This document shows, one piece after another, positions 1 through 10,130 of a stretch of 64,000 nucleotides of DNA. The stretch's first letter is position 1; every line of letters begins with the position of its first letter. Origin of the DNA: Bog-756 sp963841885. GTDB lineage: Bacteria > Actinomycetota > Acidimicrobiia > Acidimicrobiales > RAAP-2. The notes beneath the pieces are model-generated. The model made no database searches. It was not told the origin of the DNA and saw only the letters and a list, made by a program, of their open reading frames with translations. The stretch is taken from positions 1-64,000 of the forward strand of contig CAWJEK010000023.1 of assembly GCA_963841885.1 (NCBI GenBank). Reading direction: 5' to 3'. Both the position numbers and the translations under genes were made by a program.

Positions 1-1220
1 GCTACCTGGTGCAGATGCCATCGCCCCGGCGACCGACGCCCCGGCGACCGACCTCGGCCACGGCATCTGGCTCCGCCGGGCCTGTCGAACAGCTACCTGA
101 TCCAGACCGACGACGGTCGGATCGTGGTGAACACCGGGATGGGCTTCGAGGGCCCGCTCCACCGCCGGGCCTACGACGAGGTCGACCCGTCGCCCACCCG
201 GGCCGTCATCTTGACCCAGGGCCACTACGACCACGTCGGCGGGACGGACGCCTGCGCGACCCGGGCAGCGAGTCATCGCCCAGGCGAACTACGACGCGTG
301 GCGGGCGGACAACGACCGCCTCGGGGCGTTCCGGTCCCGCAATGCCGCGTTCGCCTGGATGCGGGCCATCCTCGCCGCCATGGAGTACGCCCAGTCGATC
401 GGGGTGGCCGACGCGGCCAGGCCACACCGGACCGACGGCCACCGTCGACGAGCGCCTGGAGCTGACCATCGGCGGGCGGGAGCTCGTGCTGCTGCCACCC
501 CCGGCGGCGAGACGTTCGACTCGCTGGTCGTCTGGCTGCCCGAGACACGGACCCTGCTGAGCGGCAACCTGTTCGGGCCCCTGTTCGGGCACGTCCCGAA
601 CCTGGTCACCATCCGGGGCGACCGCTACCGCGACGCACTGACGTACATCCGCTCCCTCGACATCGTGCAGGAGCTGCAGCCCGAGCGGCTCCTCACCGGC
701 CACTTCGAGCCCGTCGAGGGTGCCGACCGGATCGCCGACGAGGTGGCGGCGATGCAGGAGGCGATGCAGTCGGTCCACGACCAGACGGTCGACGGCATGA
801 ACGCCGGGACCGACGTCTACACCCTGATGCGGGAGGTCCACATCCCCGGCCACCTCGACGTCGGCGAGGGCTACGGCAAGACGTCGTGGAACGTGCGGGC
901 CATCTGGGAGAACTACGCCGGCTGGTTCCACCACCGCTCGACCACCGAGCTCTACGGGGTGCACCCGTCGGCCACCGCACCCGACCTGGTGGCCGCCGCC
1001 GGGGCGGGCCCGCTGGTGGCCGCCGCCCGCGCCCACCTCGACGCGGGCGGCCGGTCGAGGCGCTGCAGCTCACCGACATCGTGCTGGCCGCGGAGCCCGC
1101 CCACGCCGGTGCCCTGGACGTGGCGCTCGACGCCCACGAGGAGCTCCTCGACGCACCGCCAACTTCTGGGAACGGGCGTGGCTCACGCGGTCCATCGACA
1201 AGCTGGGGCGGGCGAGGTGA
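1..1220 (+). CDS. Alkylsulfatase-like metallo-beta-lactamase-fold hydrolase (5' partial, frameshifted as read)
   Basis: The gene enters from the left edge. The metal-binding signature TQGHYDHVGG is at about 213-242, and the C-terminal part (WENYAGWFHHRSTTELYG, then ALQLTDIVLAAEPAHAGALD) looks like the dimerisation region of the SDS-hydrolase/alkylsulfatase branch of the MBL superfamily. Those enzymes hydrolyse alkyl sulfates to alcohol and sulfate. The reading moves between frames near 255, 415, 500, 1050 and 1155, while homology runs on without loss, so single-base errors are the simplest reading. The stop at 1218-1220 overlaps the GTG start of the next gene, implying translational coupling. 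Substrate is unknown; sulfate activation genes downstream fit a sulfate ester. Confidence 0.72.
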
Positions 1221-1961
1221 ACTCCGCCGGCTTCGACTTCACCGGTGCCCGGGTGCTGGTGACCGGCGGGACCAGTGGGATCGGCCACGCCATCGCCAGG
1301 GGCTTCGCCGCGGCGGGCGCCGGGGTGGTCGTCACCGGGACCCGGACCCGACGCCGGCGCGTACGACACCGACCTGGCCGTGTTCGACTACCGGCGGTCG
1401 ACCTGGGCGACCCGGACTCCATCGACGCCCTGGTCGGCTCGCTCGACGCCCTGGACGTCCTGGTGAACAACGCCGGGGCCAACCTGCCCGGCGGACTCGA
1501 CGAGTGGAAACCCGAGGGGTTCGCCGCCAGCGTGGAGCTCAACCTGGTCGGGCCGATGCGCCTCACCGTGGGATGCCGCAAGCCCTGTTCGCCAGCGGGC
1601 TGCAGGGCGGGGCCAGCGTGGTCAACATGGCGTCGATGACCGCCTATCCGGGCGACGCCGATCGTGCCCGGCTACGGCTCGGCCAAGGCCGGGGTCGTCG
1701 CCCTCACGCCAGCCTGGCCAACCGGTGGGCCGGCCTGGGGTCCGGGTCAACGCCATCGCCCCCGGGGTCATCGACACGCCCATGACCGCGCCCATGGCCG
1801 CGTTCCCCGAGCTCCTCGACGGCGAGCTGGCCCACATCCCGATGGGGCGCCTCGGCCGTCCCGAGGAGATCGTGGGCGCCGCCCTGTTCCTGTCCAGTGC
1901 CACCGCCGGCTACATCACCGGTCACACGCTCGCCGTCGACGGCGGGTACCTCGCCGGCTGA
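1217..1961 (+). CDS. Short-chain dehydrogenase/reductase, frameshifted as read
   Basis: The GTG start at 1217 overlaps the preceding stop (GTGA). Visible SDR elements in order are the cofactor loop VTGGTSGIGHAIA, LVNNAGAN, the catalytic region VVNMASMTAY...GYGSAKAG (Tyr and Lys present) and the C-terminal RVNAIAPGVIDTPMT and ITGHTLAVDGGYLAG. Stitched length is about 248 residues, normal for a classical SDR. Frame changes occur near 1360, 1570, 1665 and 1730. It probably oxidises an alcohol or reduces a ketone with NAD(P); the neighbours suggest handling of the alcohol made by the upstream hydrolase, which is inference. Confidence 0.78.
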
Positions 1962-1974
1962 AGAAGGAGAACCA

Positions 1975-2986
1975 GTGCTCCAAGTACCGTCCACCGGCCC
2001 GGAGACGTCCGGACCGACGACATCGCAGAGCCTGAACCCGGGCCTGCCGATGCCCTGGTCCGGGTGGCCGCATGCGGCATCTGCGGGACCGACCTCACCT
2101 ACATCCGGCTCGGCGGGATCGCCGGTCCGGGGCCCGAGCCGCTCTGCCTCGGGCACGAGATGTCGGGGACGGTCGAGTGGGTGGGACCTGAGGTGGCGGA
2201 GTTCCGGGTCGGTGACCGCGTGGTCGCCCAGCCCGGCTCCGGCGACCTGCCCAAGATCGGGAGCGGTGGTCCTCAAGGCGCCCTCACCCCGCTCATGCAC
2301 ATCACCCACGCCGACCGTCGCCTCCACCGGTTCCCGACGAGGTGCCGCTCGACGTCGCCGCCTTCGCCGAACCGCTGGCGGTGGGCATGCACGCAGCCGA
2401 CCAGGCCGACGTACGCCAGGGCGACGGGGTCGCGGTGTTCGGCTGTGGTCCCATCGGACTCGCCGCCATCGCCACGCTGGTCGACCGGGGCCACGAACGG
2501 GTGGTGGCCATCGAGCCGAGCGCCGTGCGCCGGGACCTCGCGCTCGGACTCGGGGCACAGGCTGCCCTCGACCCGACCGCCACCGACATCTGGGAGGAGC
2601 TGGCGTCGCTCCACGGGACGTCACCGTTCATGTTCGGTCCCACGCCGGCGACCGCCGCGTTCATCGAGGCGTCCGGGGTCGATCAGGTCATCACCGACGT
2701 CCTCGCCCACGGGGCCTTCGGTGCCCGCCTGTCGGTGGTGGCGCTCCACTACGCACCGATCAAGACCAGCTTCCTGATGATGCTGATGAAGGAGTTCACG
2801 GTACGGGGCTCGTTCGAGTACCCGCCGCGCTTTGCCGACTCCGTCGACCTCCTCGCCCGGCGCGACCTGTCGTCCCTGGTCACCCACCGCTTCGGGCTCG
2901 ACCGGTTCGACGACGCGCTCGGCGTACTCGAGGGCTCCAAGGACTGCGGCAAGGTCCTCGTCACCCTCGATCCCGGCCAGTGGTGA
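1975..2986 (+). CDS. Zinc-dependent medium-chain alcohol dehydrogenase, frameshifted as read
   Basis: A GTG start at 1975 follows the ribosome binding site AAGGAGA at 1964-1970, 14 bases after the SDR stop. The product shows CGICGTD and GHEMSG, the catalytic zinc ligands of MDR alcohol dehydrogenases, GDRVVAQPGSG, and the nucleotide-binding AVFGCGPIGLAAIATL. It continues in one frame from about 2342 to the stop. Two indels, near 2005 and 2325, break the reading. The stitched length of about 337 residues matches the threonine/sorbitol dehydrogenase branch of MDR enzymes. The four-cysteine structural zinc loop is not evident. The substrate cannot be told. Confidence 0.75.
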
Positions 2987-2993
2987 GCCCACC

Positions 2994-3898
2994 GTGCCCC
3001 GACTGACCCACCTCCAGCAGCTGGAGGCCGACAGCATCCAGATCTTCCGGGAGGCGGTGGCCGAGAGCGAGCGGCCGGTCATGCTGTACTCGGTCGGCAA
3101 GGACAGCTCGGTCATGCTGCACCTGGCCCAGAAGGCGTTCTATCCCCGCCCGCCCCCGTTCCCCCTCCTCCACGTCGACACCACGTGGAAGTTCCGGGCG
3201 ATGTACGAGTTCCGCGACGAGTTCGTGCGACCGGCACCGGCTCGAGCTGCTCGTCTACCAGAACCCGGACTGCGTCGAGCAGGGCATCAACCCGTTCGAC
3301 CACGGCTCGGCCATGCACACCGACCTGTGGAAGACCGAAGGGCTGAAGCAGGCCCTGGACCACCACGGGTTCGACCTGGCCTTCGGCGGGGCCCGGCGGG
3401 ACGAGGAGAAGTCCCGCGCCAAGGAGCGGGTGTTCTCGATCCGCTCGGCCCAGCACCGCTGGGACCCGAAGCAGCCAGCGCCCCGAGCTCTGGCACCTCT
3501 ACAACGCCCGCTGCGTCCGGGCGAGAGCGTCCGCGTCTTCCCCCTGTCGAACTGGACCGAGCTCGACGTGTGGCAGTACATCCACCTCGAGGGGATCCCC
3601 ATCGTGCCCCTGTACTTCGCGGACCTGCGGCCGGTGGTCGAGCGCGACGGGACCCTGATCATGGTCGACGACGAGCGCATGCCCCTCGCGCCGGGCGAGG
3701 AGCCGAGCTCCGCAGCGGTCCGGTTCCGCACCCTCGGGTGCTATCCGCTGACCGGCGCGGTGGAGAGCGACGGCGACGACCCTGGCGGGGATCATCCAGG
3801 AGATGCTGCTCACCACCAGTTCGGAACGCCAGGGCCGGGTCATCGACCACGACGCGAGCGGCTCGATGGAGAAGAAGAAGCAGGAGGGGTACTTCTGA
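2994..3898 (+). CDS. cysD: Sulfate adenylyltransferase subunit 2, frameshifted as read
   Basis: CysD catalyses ATP plus sulfate to adenosine 5'-phosphosulfate together with the GTPase CysN. The PP-loop is visible as LYSVGKDSSVMLHLAQKAF, followed by LLHVDTTWKFRAMYEFRD, the FGGARRDEEKSRAKERVFS block and LSNWTELDVWQYI. The C-terminus ends GSMEKKKQEGYF, as in other CysD proteins. Frame changes lie near 3235, 3480-3510 and 3775. The stitched length of about 301 residues is the usual size. The start is GTG at 2994, eight bases after the dehydrogenase stop. The stop overlaps the ATG of cysNC (ATGA at 3898), as expected for heterodimer partners. Confidence 0.88.
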
Positions 3899-5810
3899 TG
3901 GCCCACGCCACGCACGACCTCGTCGCCACGACATCGAGCGAGTACCTCGAGGCACGAGCACAAGTCGACTGCTGCGCTTCATCACCTGCGGCAGCGTCGA
4001 CGACGGCAAGAGCACGCTGATCGGCCGCCTGCTCTACGACTCGAAGCTGGTCTTCGAGGACCACCTGGCCGCGCTGGAGGCGACTCCAAGAGGATCGGCA
4101 CCCAGGGCGAAGAGCTCGACTTCGCCCTCCTGGTCGACGGCCTGGCCGCCGAGCGCGAGCAGGGGATCACCATCGACGTCGCCTACCGGTTCTTCTCCAC
4201 CGACCGCCGCAAGTTCATCGTGGCCGACACCCCGGGCCACGAGCAGTACACCCGCAACATGGTCACCGGCGCCTCGACCGCCGACCTGGCGGTCATCCTG
4301 GTCGACGCCCGCAAGGGCGTGCTGACCCAGACCCGCCGCCACAGCTTCCTGGTCGTCGCTGCTCGGGCATCCGCCACATCGTGCTGGCCGTCAACAAGCT
4401 CGACCTGGTCGGCTACTCCGAGCAGGTCTTCAACGCGATCGAGTCCGACTACCGGGCGTTCGCCGGACGGATCGGCCTCGCACGACGTCACCTGCATCCC
4501 GATCTCCGCCCTGCCGGGCGACAACGTCACCGAGCCGCAGCCCGAACACGCCCTGGTACGACGGGCCCGACGCTGGTGGAGCACCTCGAGACGGTCGAGG
4601 TCGACGACGCCGGACCGGCCCGCCGTTCCGGCTGCCCGTCCAGTGGGTCAACCGCCCGAACCTCGACTTCCGTGGGTTCGCCGGCGCGATCGCCGGCGGC
4701 ACGGTCCGGCCGGGTGACCGGGTCCGCGTCGCTTCCATCGGGCCGGAGAGCACGGTCGCCCGGATCGTGACCGCGGACGGCGACCTCGACGAGGCGGCGG
4801 CCGGCCAGTCGGTCACCGCTGACCCTCGCCGACGAGGTCGACGTCAGCCGGGGCGACGTCATCGCCCGGCCGCCGACCCCCCGGCGGTGGCCGACCAGTT
4901 CGAGTGCCACATCGTCTGGATGGGCGAGGAGCCCATGCTCCCCGGGCCGTCCCTACCTGCTCAAGATCGGGACCCGGACAGTCGGCGCCACCGTGACCCA
5001 CCCCAAGTACAAGATCAACGTCAACACCCTCGAACACAGCCGGCCGCCGCACGCTGGAGCTGAACGAGATCGCCGTCGTGCAACATCAGCCTCGACCGGC
5101 CGATCGCGTTCGACCCCTACGGCGACAACCGGGACATGGGCGGCTTCATCCTGATCGACCGCTACACCAACGCCACGGTCGGCGCCGGGCTGCTGCGATT
5201 TCGCGCTGCGTCGGTCGCAGAACGTGCACTGGCAGGCGATCGACGTCGACAGCGAGCCCGGGCCGCGCTCAGGCCAGCGACCGGCGGTGGTGTGGTTCAC
5301 CGGCCTGTCCGGGCGCCGGCAAGTCGACCATCGCCAACCTGGTCGAGCGCCGCTCCACGCGCTCGGCCGCCACACCTACCTCCTCGACGGGGACAACCTC
5401 CGCCACGGGCTCAACCGGGACCTCGGGTTCACCGACGCGGACCGGGTGGAGAACATCCGGCGCGTCGCCGAGGTCGGCGCGGCTCCTGGTCGACGCCGGG
5501 CTGATCGTGCTGGCCTCGTTCATCTCGCCCTTCCGGGCCGAGCGCCGGATGGCCCGCGACCTGTTCGACGAGGGGCGAGTTCATCGAGGTCTACGTCGAC
5601 GTGCCGCTCGCAGTAGCCGAGGAGCGGGACCGCAAGGGCCTCTACGCCAAGGCACGCCGGGGCGAGCTCACCAACTTCACCGGCATCGACTCCCCCTACG
5701 AGGCGCCAGAGTCCCCGGAGCTCCACATCGACGCCTCGACGTCGACGGTGGAGGCGAGTGCCGAGCGCATCGTCGACTACCTGCTCGAGCCAGGGGTGCT
5801 CAGGGACTGA
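3898..5810 (+). CDS. cysNC: Bifunctional sulfate adenylyltransferase subunit 1/adenylylsulfate kinase (CysN-CysC fusion), frameshifted as read
   Basis: The N-terminal GTPase half (about 3898-5230) shows G1 VDDGKSTLIGRLL, G3 DTPGHEQYTRNM and G4 NKLDLV, plus EF-Tu-like beta-barrel sequence. The C-terminal APS kinase half (about 5270-5810) has the P-loop GLSG(A)GKSTIAN, DGDNLRHGLNRDLGF and SPFRAERRMARDLF. CysN drives APS synthesis with CysD; CysC phosphorylates APS to PAPS. At least ten indels disrupt the reading, for example an extra G in GGG near 5310 turning GAGKST into GRRQVD, and an extra T near 5203. No homologous stretch is missing. Fusion of CysN to CysC is known in actinobacteria and proteobacteria. 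Confidence 0.87.
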
Positions 5811-6010
5811 CCGGCCGCGAGCGGCGGCGACGTAGGTCCGCGGTCCCCTCGTCGAGGAGCCGGGTGTACCGCGCGCGGATCCGCCCCCGACGTGACCATC
5901 TGGTGACCAACGAAGGCCCAGCAGTCATTGAGTGGGACACTGGAGAGATGCTGGCGAACCCTCGGGCACGGCGACCGCATGTGCCGCTGCGTGACCTGTA
6001 GGCAGGAGCC

Positions 6011-6841
6011 ATGGCCGACGGCAAACCTGGCGAAACGACGATCAAGACGCTGTTTGCCGTGTCCGGCAACGTCTGCGCCTTTCGTGACCCCAGAGGCAGA
6101 GTTCCTGCTTGTGAGGAGCAGCTCACGGATCCCAACTGGAAATCCGTGAAGGCACGGGTCTGTCACATTGCGGGCCGCAGGCCAGAGAGCGCCAGGTACG
6201 ACGAGGCGATGTCGGACGAAGACAGGGCACACTTCGACAATCTCATTCTCATGTGCCCAACTCACCACGTCCTGATCGATGAGCTCGAACCAGACCGATT
6301 CAGTGTCGAGGTACTCCGCGAGATGAAAGCTCGAGCACTGGAGGCAAACGGGCCGAAGATGGGATCTCAGCAGTGGGCAAGTGATGTTCAACTCAATCGG
6401 TTTGTCGGCTTGGCAACAGTGGCGATGCAGCGCCAGTACGCCGGCGAGGAGGCTCACGTCACCATTGACCTGACAGCTGCCGCAGTCACTGCAGTAACTG
6501 CAACAGCAACGGGAACCGCTTCGGGAGCGAACACGATCACGGCCGATAGCGATCGGGGTAGGTCAGCTGCGCAGGGTGGTCGCGGCTTCGCACGGGCGAC
6601 CGGCTTCTCCAATCCCGAGAAGGACGCCGCGAGGGATCGACAGGCCATCCAGGTCCGGCAGATCCTGGGCTACGACAATGTGCTCTCGGTGGATGAGTCA
6701 GTCGAGCCAGGTCGAATCGATGTCGCTACAAACTGGCTTCCAAGCGACCTGCAGTTCGACCAGCTCGGTGATCTTGCGAGGGCGAGCGGCCTTCACGTCG
6801 TTGTCACTTCACAGGGAGAGCAGCGCCGAATCCCGCAGTGA
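6011..6841 (+). CDS. HNH endonuclease-domain protein of unknown role
   Basis: This intact 276-residue frame starts at ATG 6011 behind GGCAGGAG. Residues 20-90 form an HNH/zinc module: C22, C34, H52 in RVCHIAGRRP, N77 in FDNLILMCPTHHVLID, then H85/H86. The spacing resembles the HNH domain of defence effectors such as Cap5, but no SAVED domain follows. The C-terminus has an Ala/Thr-rich linker (about 150-175) and a roughly 85-residue tail I cannot assign. Codon use and GC are clearly lower than in the cys genes, suggesting horizontal acquisition. It sits next to a regulator and recombinase genes. Nuclease activity is inferred from the motif only. Confidence 0.6.
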   Translation: MADGKPGETTIKTLFAVSGNVCAFRDPRGRVPACEEQLTDPNWKSVKARVCHIAGRRPESARYDEAMSDEDRAHFDNLILMCPTHHVLIDELEPDRFSVEVLREMKARALEANGPKMGSQQWASDVQLNRFVGLATVAMQRQYAGEEAHVTIDLTAAAVTAVTATATGTASGANTITADSDRGRSAAQGGRGFARATGFSNPEKDAARDRQAIQVRQILGYDNVLSVDESVEPGRIDVATNWLPSDLQFDQLGDLARASGLHVVVTSQGEQRRIPQ

Positions 6842-7004
6842 TGCCCGCCCGAAATCCATTGGCGAGCCATCGATCAACATCTCACGAACTCGCTCGGCAT
6901 TTGAGATTTCCTGGGGTACTGCAGCGATCGAACTTGCGCACGCTCGGCGGGTGGCAATCGGGAGAGGCAGGCCAGAAGGGCCAGGCCCAAGCCCTGTCAA
7001 CGTG

Positions 7005-7264
7005 TCAGGGAACCTCTCGGCCCGTGTATGCGCCGTCATAGGGAGCGACTCCGCTGAGCAGCTCGACCGCGGTGACGCCCAGCGCTCCAGCGATCCGGCT
7101 GAGCACCTGAAGCGACGGTGACTTCAGCCCCCGCTCCACCTCTGAGAGGTACTGGAGCGATACCGCGGGCCTGGCGCGCCGACAGCAGCCAACTTCTTGC
7201 CCTGATCCTGGCGCAGGGACCGGATGCGGGTGCCGAGCTCCACGTTGCCTGTGGGCGGGTTCAC
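7005..7264 (-). CDS. Small XRE-family HTH regulator, one frameshift as read
   Basis: On the minus strand a GTG start at 7264 gives VNPPTGNVELGTRIRSLRQ, DQGKKLA, then after a frame change near 7175 VSLQYLSEVERGLKSPS and LQVLSRIAGALGVTAVELL. This is a standard lambda-repressor-type HTH of the XRE family, about 86 residues, with no extra domain. It is transcribed away from the recombinase-like gene at 7436, and the shared intergenic region holds two dyads that could be its operators. It probably controls itself and the mobile-element genes. The single indel may be a sequencing error or real inactivation; I cannot tell. Confidence 0.7.
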
Positions 7265-7291
7265 GACCCGAACCTAGGCCACAGCCGAACG

Positions 7292-7310
7292 ATTCTGCTG
7301 ACAGCGGAAT
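7292..7310. promoter_or_regulatory. Operator-like dyad 1 in the XRE/recombinase divergent region
   Basis: ATTCTGCTG A CAGCGGAAT is an inverted repeat with nine-base arms and one mismatch. It lies 28 bases upstream of the XRE start. It shares the half-site ATTCTGCT with the second dyad 26 bases away. Binding by the XRE protein is inferred from position and symmetry. Confidence 0.5.
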
Positions 7311-7318
7311 ACACTTGA

Positions 7319-7335
7319 TTCTGCTATGAGCAGAA
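7319..7335. promoter_or_regulatory. Operator-like dyad 2 in the XRE/recombinase divergent region
   Basis: TTCTGCT ATG AGCAGAA has perfect seven-base arms around a three-base spacer. It lies about 100 bases before the GTG of the recombinase-like gene and repeats the half-site of dyad 1. Two sites at about 2.5 helical turns would suit cooperative repressor binding. Confidence 0.5.
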
Positions 7336-7435
7336 CTTCCAGATCAGGGACCACAACTGGCCCCTTTGCCGCGACTGCTCCAGACCACAGGAAGCGGACG
7401 GGTCTTCAGGTCACTACGACCCAAGGAGACTTCCC

Positions 7436-8461
7436 GTGGACAACGCCATCTTGTTCGAGGACCTCGACGAGACAGGTACTGCCCTGCGCGACATGGCCGA
7501 GGAGTGTCACGACATCTCGGTCCTGCTCGCCTCGGATGCGAGGAGCGTCATGATGGCGGCGCTCGGACTCACCGGGGCTCCCACCCTCGGCGAGGGGTAC
7601 GCGCTCATCGTCAACCACTGGAACGCGGTCGGCGAGTTCGCCCCAAACACGCAGTCCCGATTCGCCATGGTGCTGGCACAGGCCACCCGCCGTGCGGAGC
7701 ACCTCGGCATCACCCGCTGGGACGGCAGCCTCGACCCGGTGGTGTGCGAGTCCTTCATCGACTCCCGTGCCGCCACCGACCGCCCGCCCTCGATCAGCAC
7801 CCGTCACGTCCGTCGGTCGGCGCTGCGCGCCGGATTCACCACACTCCGGTGGATGGGCCTGGTCGACGATGACCCGACCCGCTCGATCATGCTTCCCGCG
7901 CTGGAGCTCGGTACCCGGTCCGCCACCGACGACGAGATCGCCCTGCTGCGAATGCACTCGGTTGCCCGGCGCGAGAGCAGGCAGCCCCTGGCGCTCGCGT
8001 TCAGCGAGGCAACTGCCCGCACGTCCGAGATCCCCTTCATCACCTACCGGTGCCTCGACTGCCTCGACGAGCCGTGGAAAGTTTCGCTCCCCGGCACTCG
8101 TCAGGTGAAGCCCAGGATCGGCCGGCTCACGCCGTGGGGCCACCGTGTGGTCAAGCGCACCATCGCCCAGCAGCGCAACGTCGGGTTCACGATGGATGAT
8201 CGGATCCTCTACGGAGGAGACCAGTCGGAGGGGGACGTCAGTCCGACGGCGTCGCTGTGCGGTTCGATCAGTCAGGTGATGGCGCGGGCGGGGCTGACCG
8301 CCAAGCCCGACCTCCGCCCGGCCTCGATCGCCTACTGGGCCGGTCGGCAAGCCTTCGAGGCCGCCGAGGACCACAAGATCGAGGCTGCAGCCTACGCACT
8401 CGGGCTCCGTAGCCTCGACCGCACCGCGGAGCGCATCGACTACTCCTGGGACGCACGGTGA
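7436..8461 (+). CDS. Degenerate tyrosine recombinase (phage-integrase fold) protein
   Basis: The 341-residue intact frame uses GTG 7436 behind AAGGAGA. The N-terminal half is helical and could be a core-binding domain. The C-terminal half follows the tyrosine-recombinase plan: R195 in EATARTSEI at the first arginine box, KPRIGRLTPWG as the beta-hairpin, R294 in PDLRPAS at the HxxR box with the His missing, and Y336 in AERIDYSW as the possible nucleophile. The third-box His is also replaced (ALGLRSLDRT). It may have low or altered activity. Its stop overlaps the GTG of the next gene (GTGA), so the two are probably co-translated as parts of one mobile unit. Confidence 0.55.
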   Translation: MDNAILFEDLDETGTALRDMAEECHDISVLLASDARSVMMAALGLTGAPTLGEGYALIVNHWNAVGEFAPNTQSRFAMVLAQATRRAEHLGITRWDGSLDPVVCESFIDSRAATDRPPSISTRHVRRSALRAGFTTLRWMGLVDDDPTRSIMLPALELGTRSATDDEIALLRMHSVARRESRQPLALAFSEATARTSEIPFITYRCLDCLDEPWKVSLPGTRQVKPRIGRLTPWGHRVVKRTIAQQRNVGFTMDDRILYGGDQSEGDVSPTASLCGSISQVMARAGLTAKPDLRPASIAYWAGRQAFEAAEDHKIEAAAYALGLRSLDRTAERIDYSWDAR

Positions 8462-10097
8462 CGCCCCCGGTGGCGCCCCGACCGACGATCGGCACGCGGT
8501 CCCGGACCCTGAGCGACCTCGAGACGGCGGTGATCCTGCTGCACTACCCCGGCTTCCACCGACTCGCCGAGACGCTCCCCTACGCCAAGGACGACCCCGC
8601 CGTCCACGGGCACCGCAACCGCGACCACCGAAGGCCATCGTCCTCCTGCTGGGTGTGATGACCCGAGTGTGCCACGGCCTGCCCGGAGCGGAAGCCGTCT
8701 TCCGCTCACCCGACGCCTGGAACGTCGTGCGCAAGCACTGGCGCCACCTGAAGCAGGTCGGGGTGATCGGTGCCGAGCAACCCGACGAGCTCCCGCTGAG
8801 GCCGGTCAAGGCCGCGCAGTGGCGGTACATGGTGCAGCGGTTCAAGGATGCGGACGGCGGTGTCGACCGCCTGGTGCAAGTCTTCACGGAGGACGCCGTG
8901 GCATTGGCGCTCGACCTCGGCTACTTCTCCCAGGGCTCGTTGTCGAATCCGCACATCACGTCCTGTCTCTTCGCCGACGGCACCGAGCTTCGTTCGCAGT
9001 ACCGGTGCTACGTCGAACTCGTTTCGTGCGGTGCCTCGGGTGAGAAGGTCCCCATGGCCGTTGAGCCCGGCAAGAACGGCAAGATCCGTGCCCTGCTCGT
9101 GCAGGACGACGAAGGTAGGTGGCGCGGCGCCGACCCGGCAACGGGTGAACTGCTGAAGAAGCTGCCCGTGGACCCCGACTCGTTGGCATCGGGCAAGTAC
9201 GGAGCCACGCAGTCCGCCTACAACCTGGTACCCCTCAGCGTGAGGGGTCCCGACGAGCGGAGCCGGGTGACGGTCGGCGTCGACATCGATCTGCAGGACA
9301 GCGCAGAGGCGCAGACCATCCTGCGGGTTGTCAAGCGGGTGATCGCCCAGGGAGGACTCGAGGACAAGGTCCACGGCATCATCACCGACAAGATCCTGCG
9401 GGGTGTCCACCAGTTGGAGTTGCTCACGCAGCACGGTGCCGTGACCATCACCAAAGTGGCGGCGGCACCCGGGTCCGAGTCCCCCCGGGCCCAGCAGGTC
9501 GTCGATGCCGGCGGCAAGCGGTGCAAGACGCTTCCCCTCGGACAGTTCACGCACCTCCGCTCAGACGGCAGGGAGTGCCCCCACCTCCTGCACGTCATTG
9601 ACGGGAAGGTCGTCGAGGTGGACTTCAACGCCGACGCCACTGAACTCCTCGTCGTCGGCGACGTCCCTCGCCAGCAGGTCAAGCGGCGCAAGGAGACGCT
9701 GGCGCGGGGTACCGAGTACCGCTTCGACGTGCGCCACACCGTCGAGTGCAAGCACGGGGACTTCGATGTCTGGATCTGCCCCCAGAAGCGCCTCGGGGAC
9801 GACGGTCGCAAGATGGCGGAGAACTACCGGGTCTTCCCGGAGGGCGATCCGACCTTCGTCGCCCTCTATGGGTTCGCTCGCAACACGTCCGAGGGCGGGA
9901 ACACACACACGAAGGCGACCTACCCCCATAAGCGGTCGCAGTCGACCGGCCGGGTGGCCACGCTGCTCGACGTCCATCTCTACTTCTTCTTGGAAAACGT
10001 CAAGACCTGGTACTTCCAGCGCGGCTTCCGCTCGGTCGACCCCGTCCTGCACCCTTCACCTGTCGAACTGCGGGTCCTGGCGGCCCTGGCCAGCTAG
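8458..10097 (+). CDS. DDE-transposase-like protein coupled to the recombinase gene, one frameshift
   Basis: The reading starts at GTG 8458 (LSDLETAVILLHYPGFHRL) and shifts frame near 8630 into KAIVLLLGVMTRVCHGLPGA. From there it runs unbroken to 10097, for about 545 residues in all. The plan resembles DDE transposases: a helical N-terminus, LFADGTELRSQY with a first candidate Asp (D108 counted from the ATG at 8655), SRVTVGVDIDLQ, then GIITDKILRGVHQLELL with a second candidate Asp (D245), and a C-terminal part rich in basic residues. I cannot place the Glu or name an IS family, so transposase activity is a hypothesis. No terminal inverted repeats were found around it. Confidence 0.5.
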
Positions 10098-10130
10098 ACC
10101 GGCCAACCCGCTTACCCACGACGGGCGCCC

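Noticed and set aside
6809..7039. Minus-strand frame of 76 codons after the XRE gene
   Set aside because: Overlaps the HNH 3' end and the XRE end; no RBS or family, so not supported.
7406..8887. Minus-strand frame of 493 codons over the recombinase-like gene
   Set aside because: Composition is unlike a protein, and the plus strand has RBS, motif and coupling.
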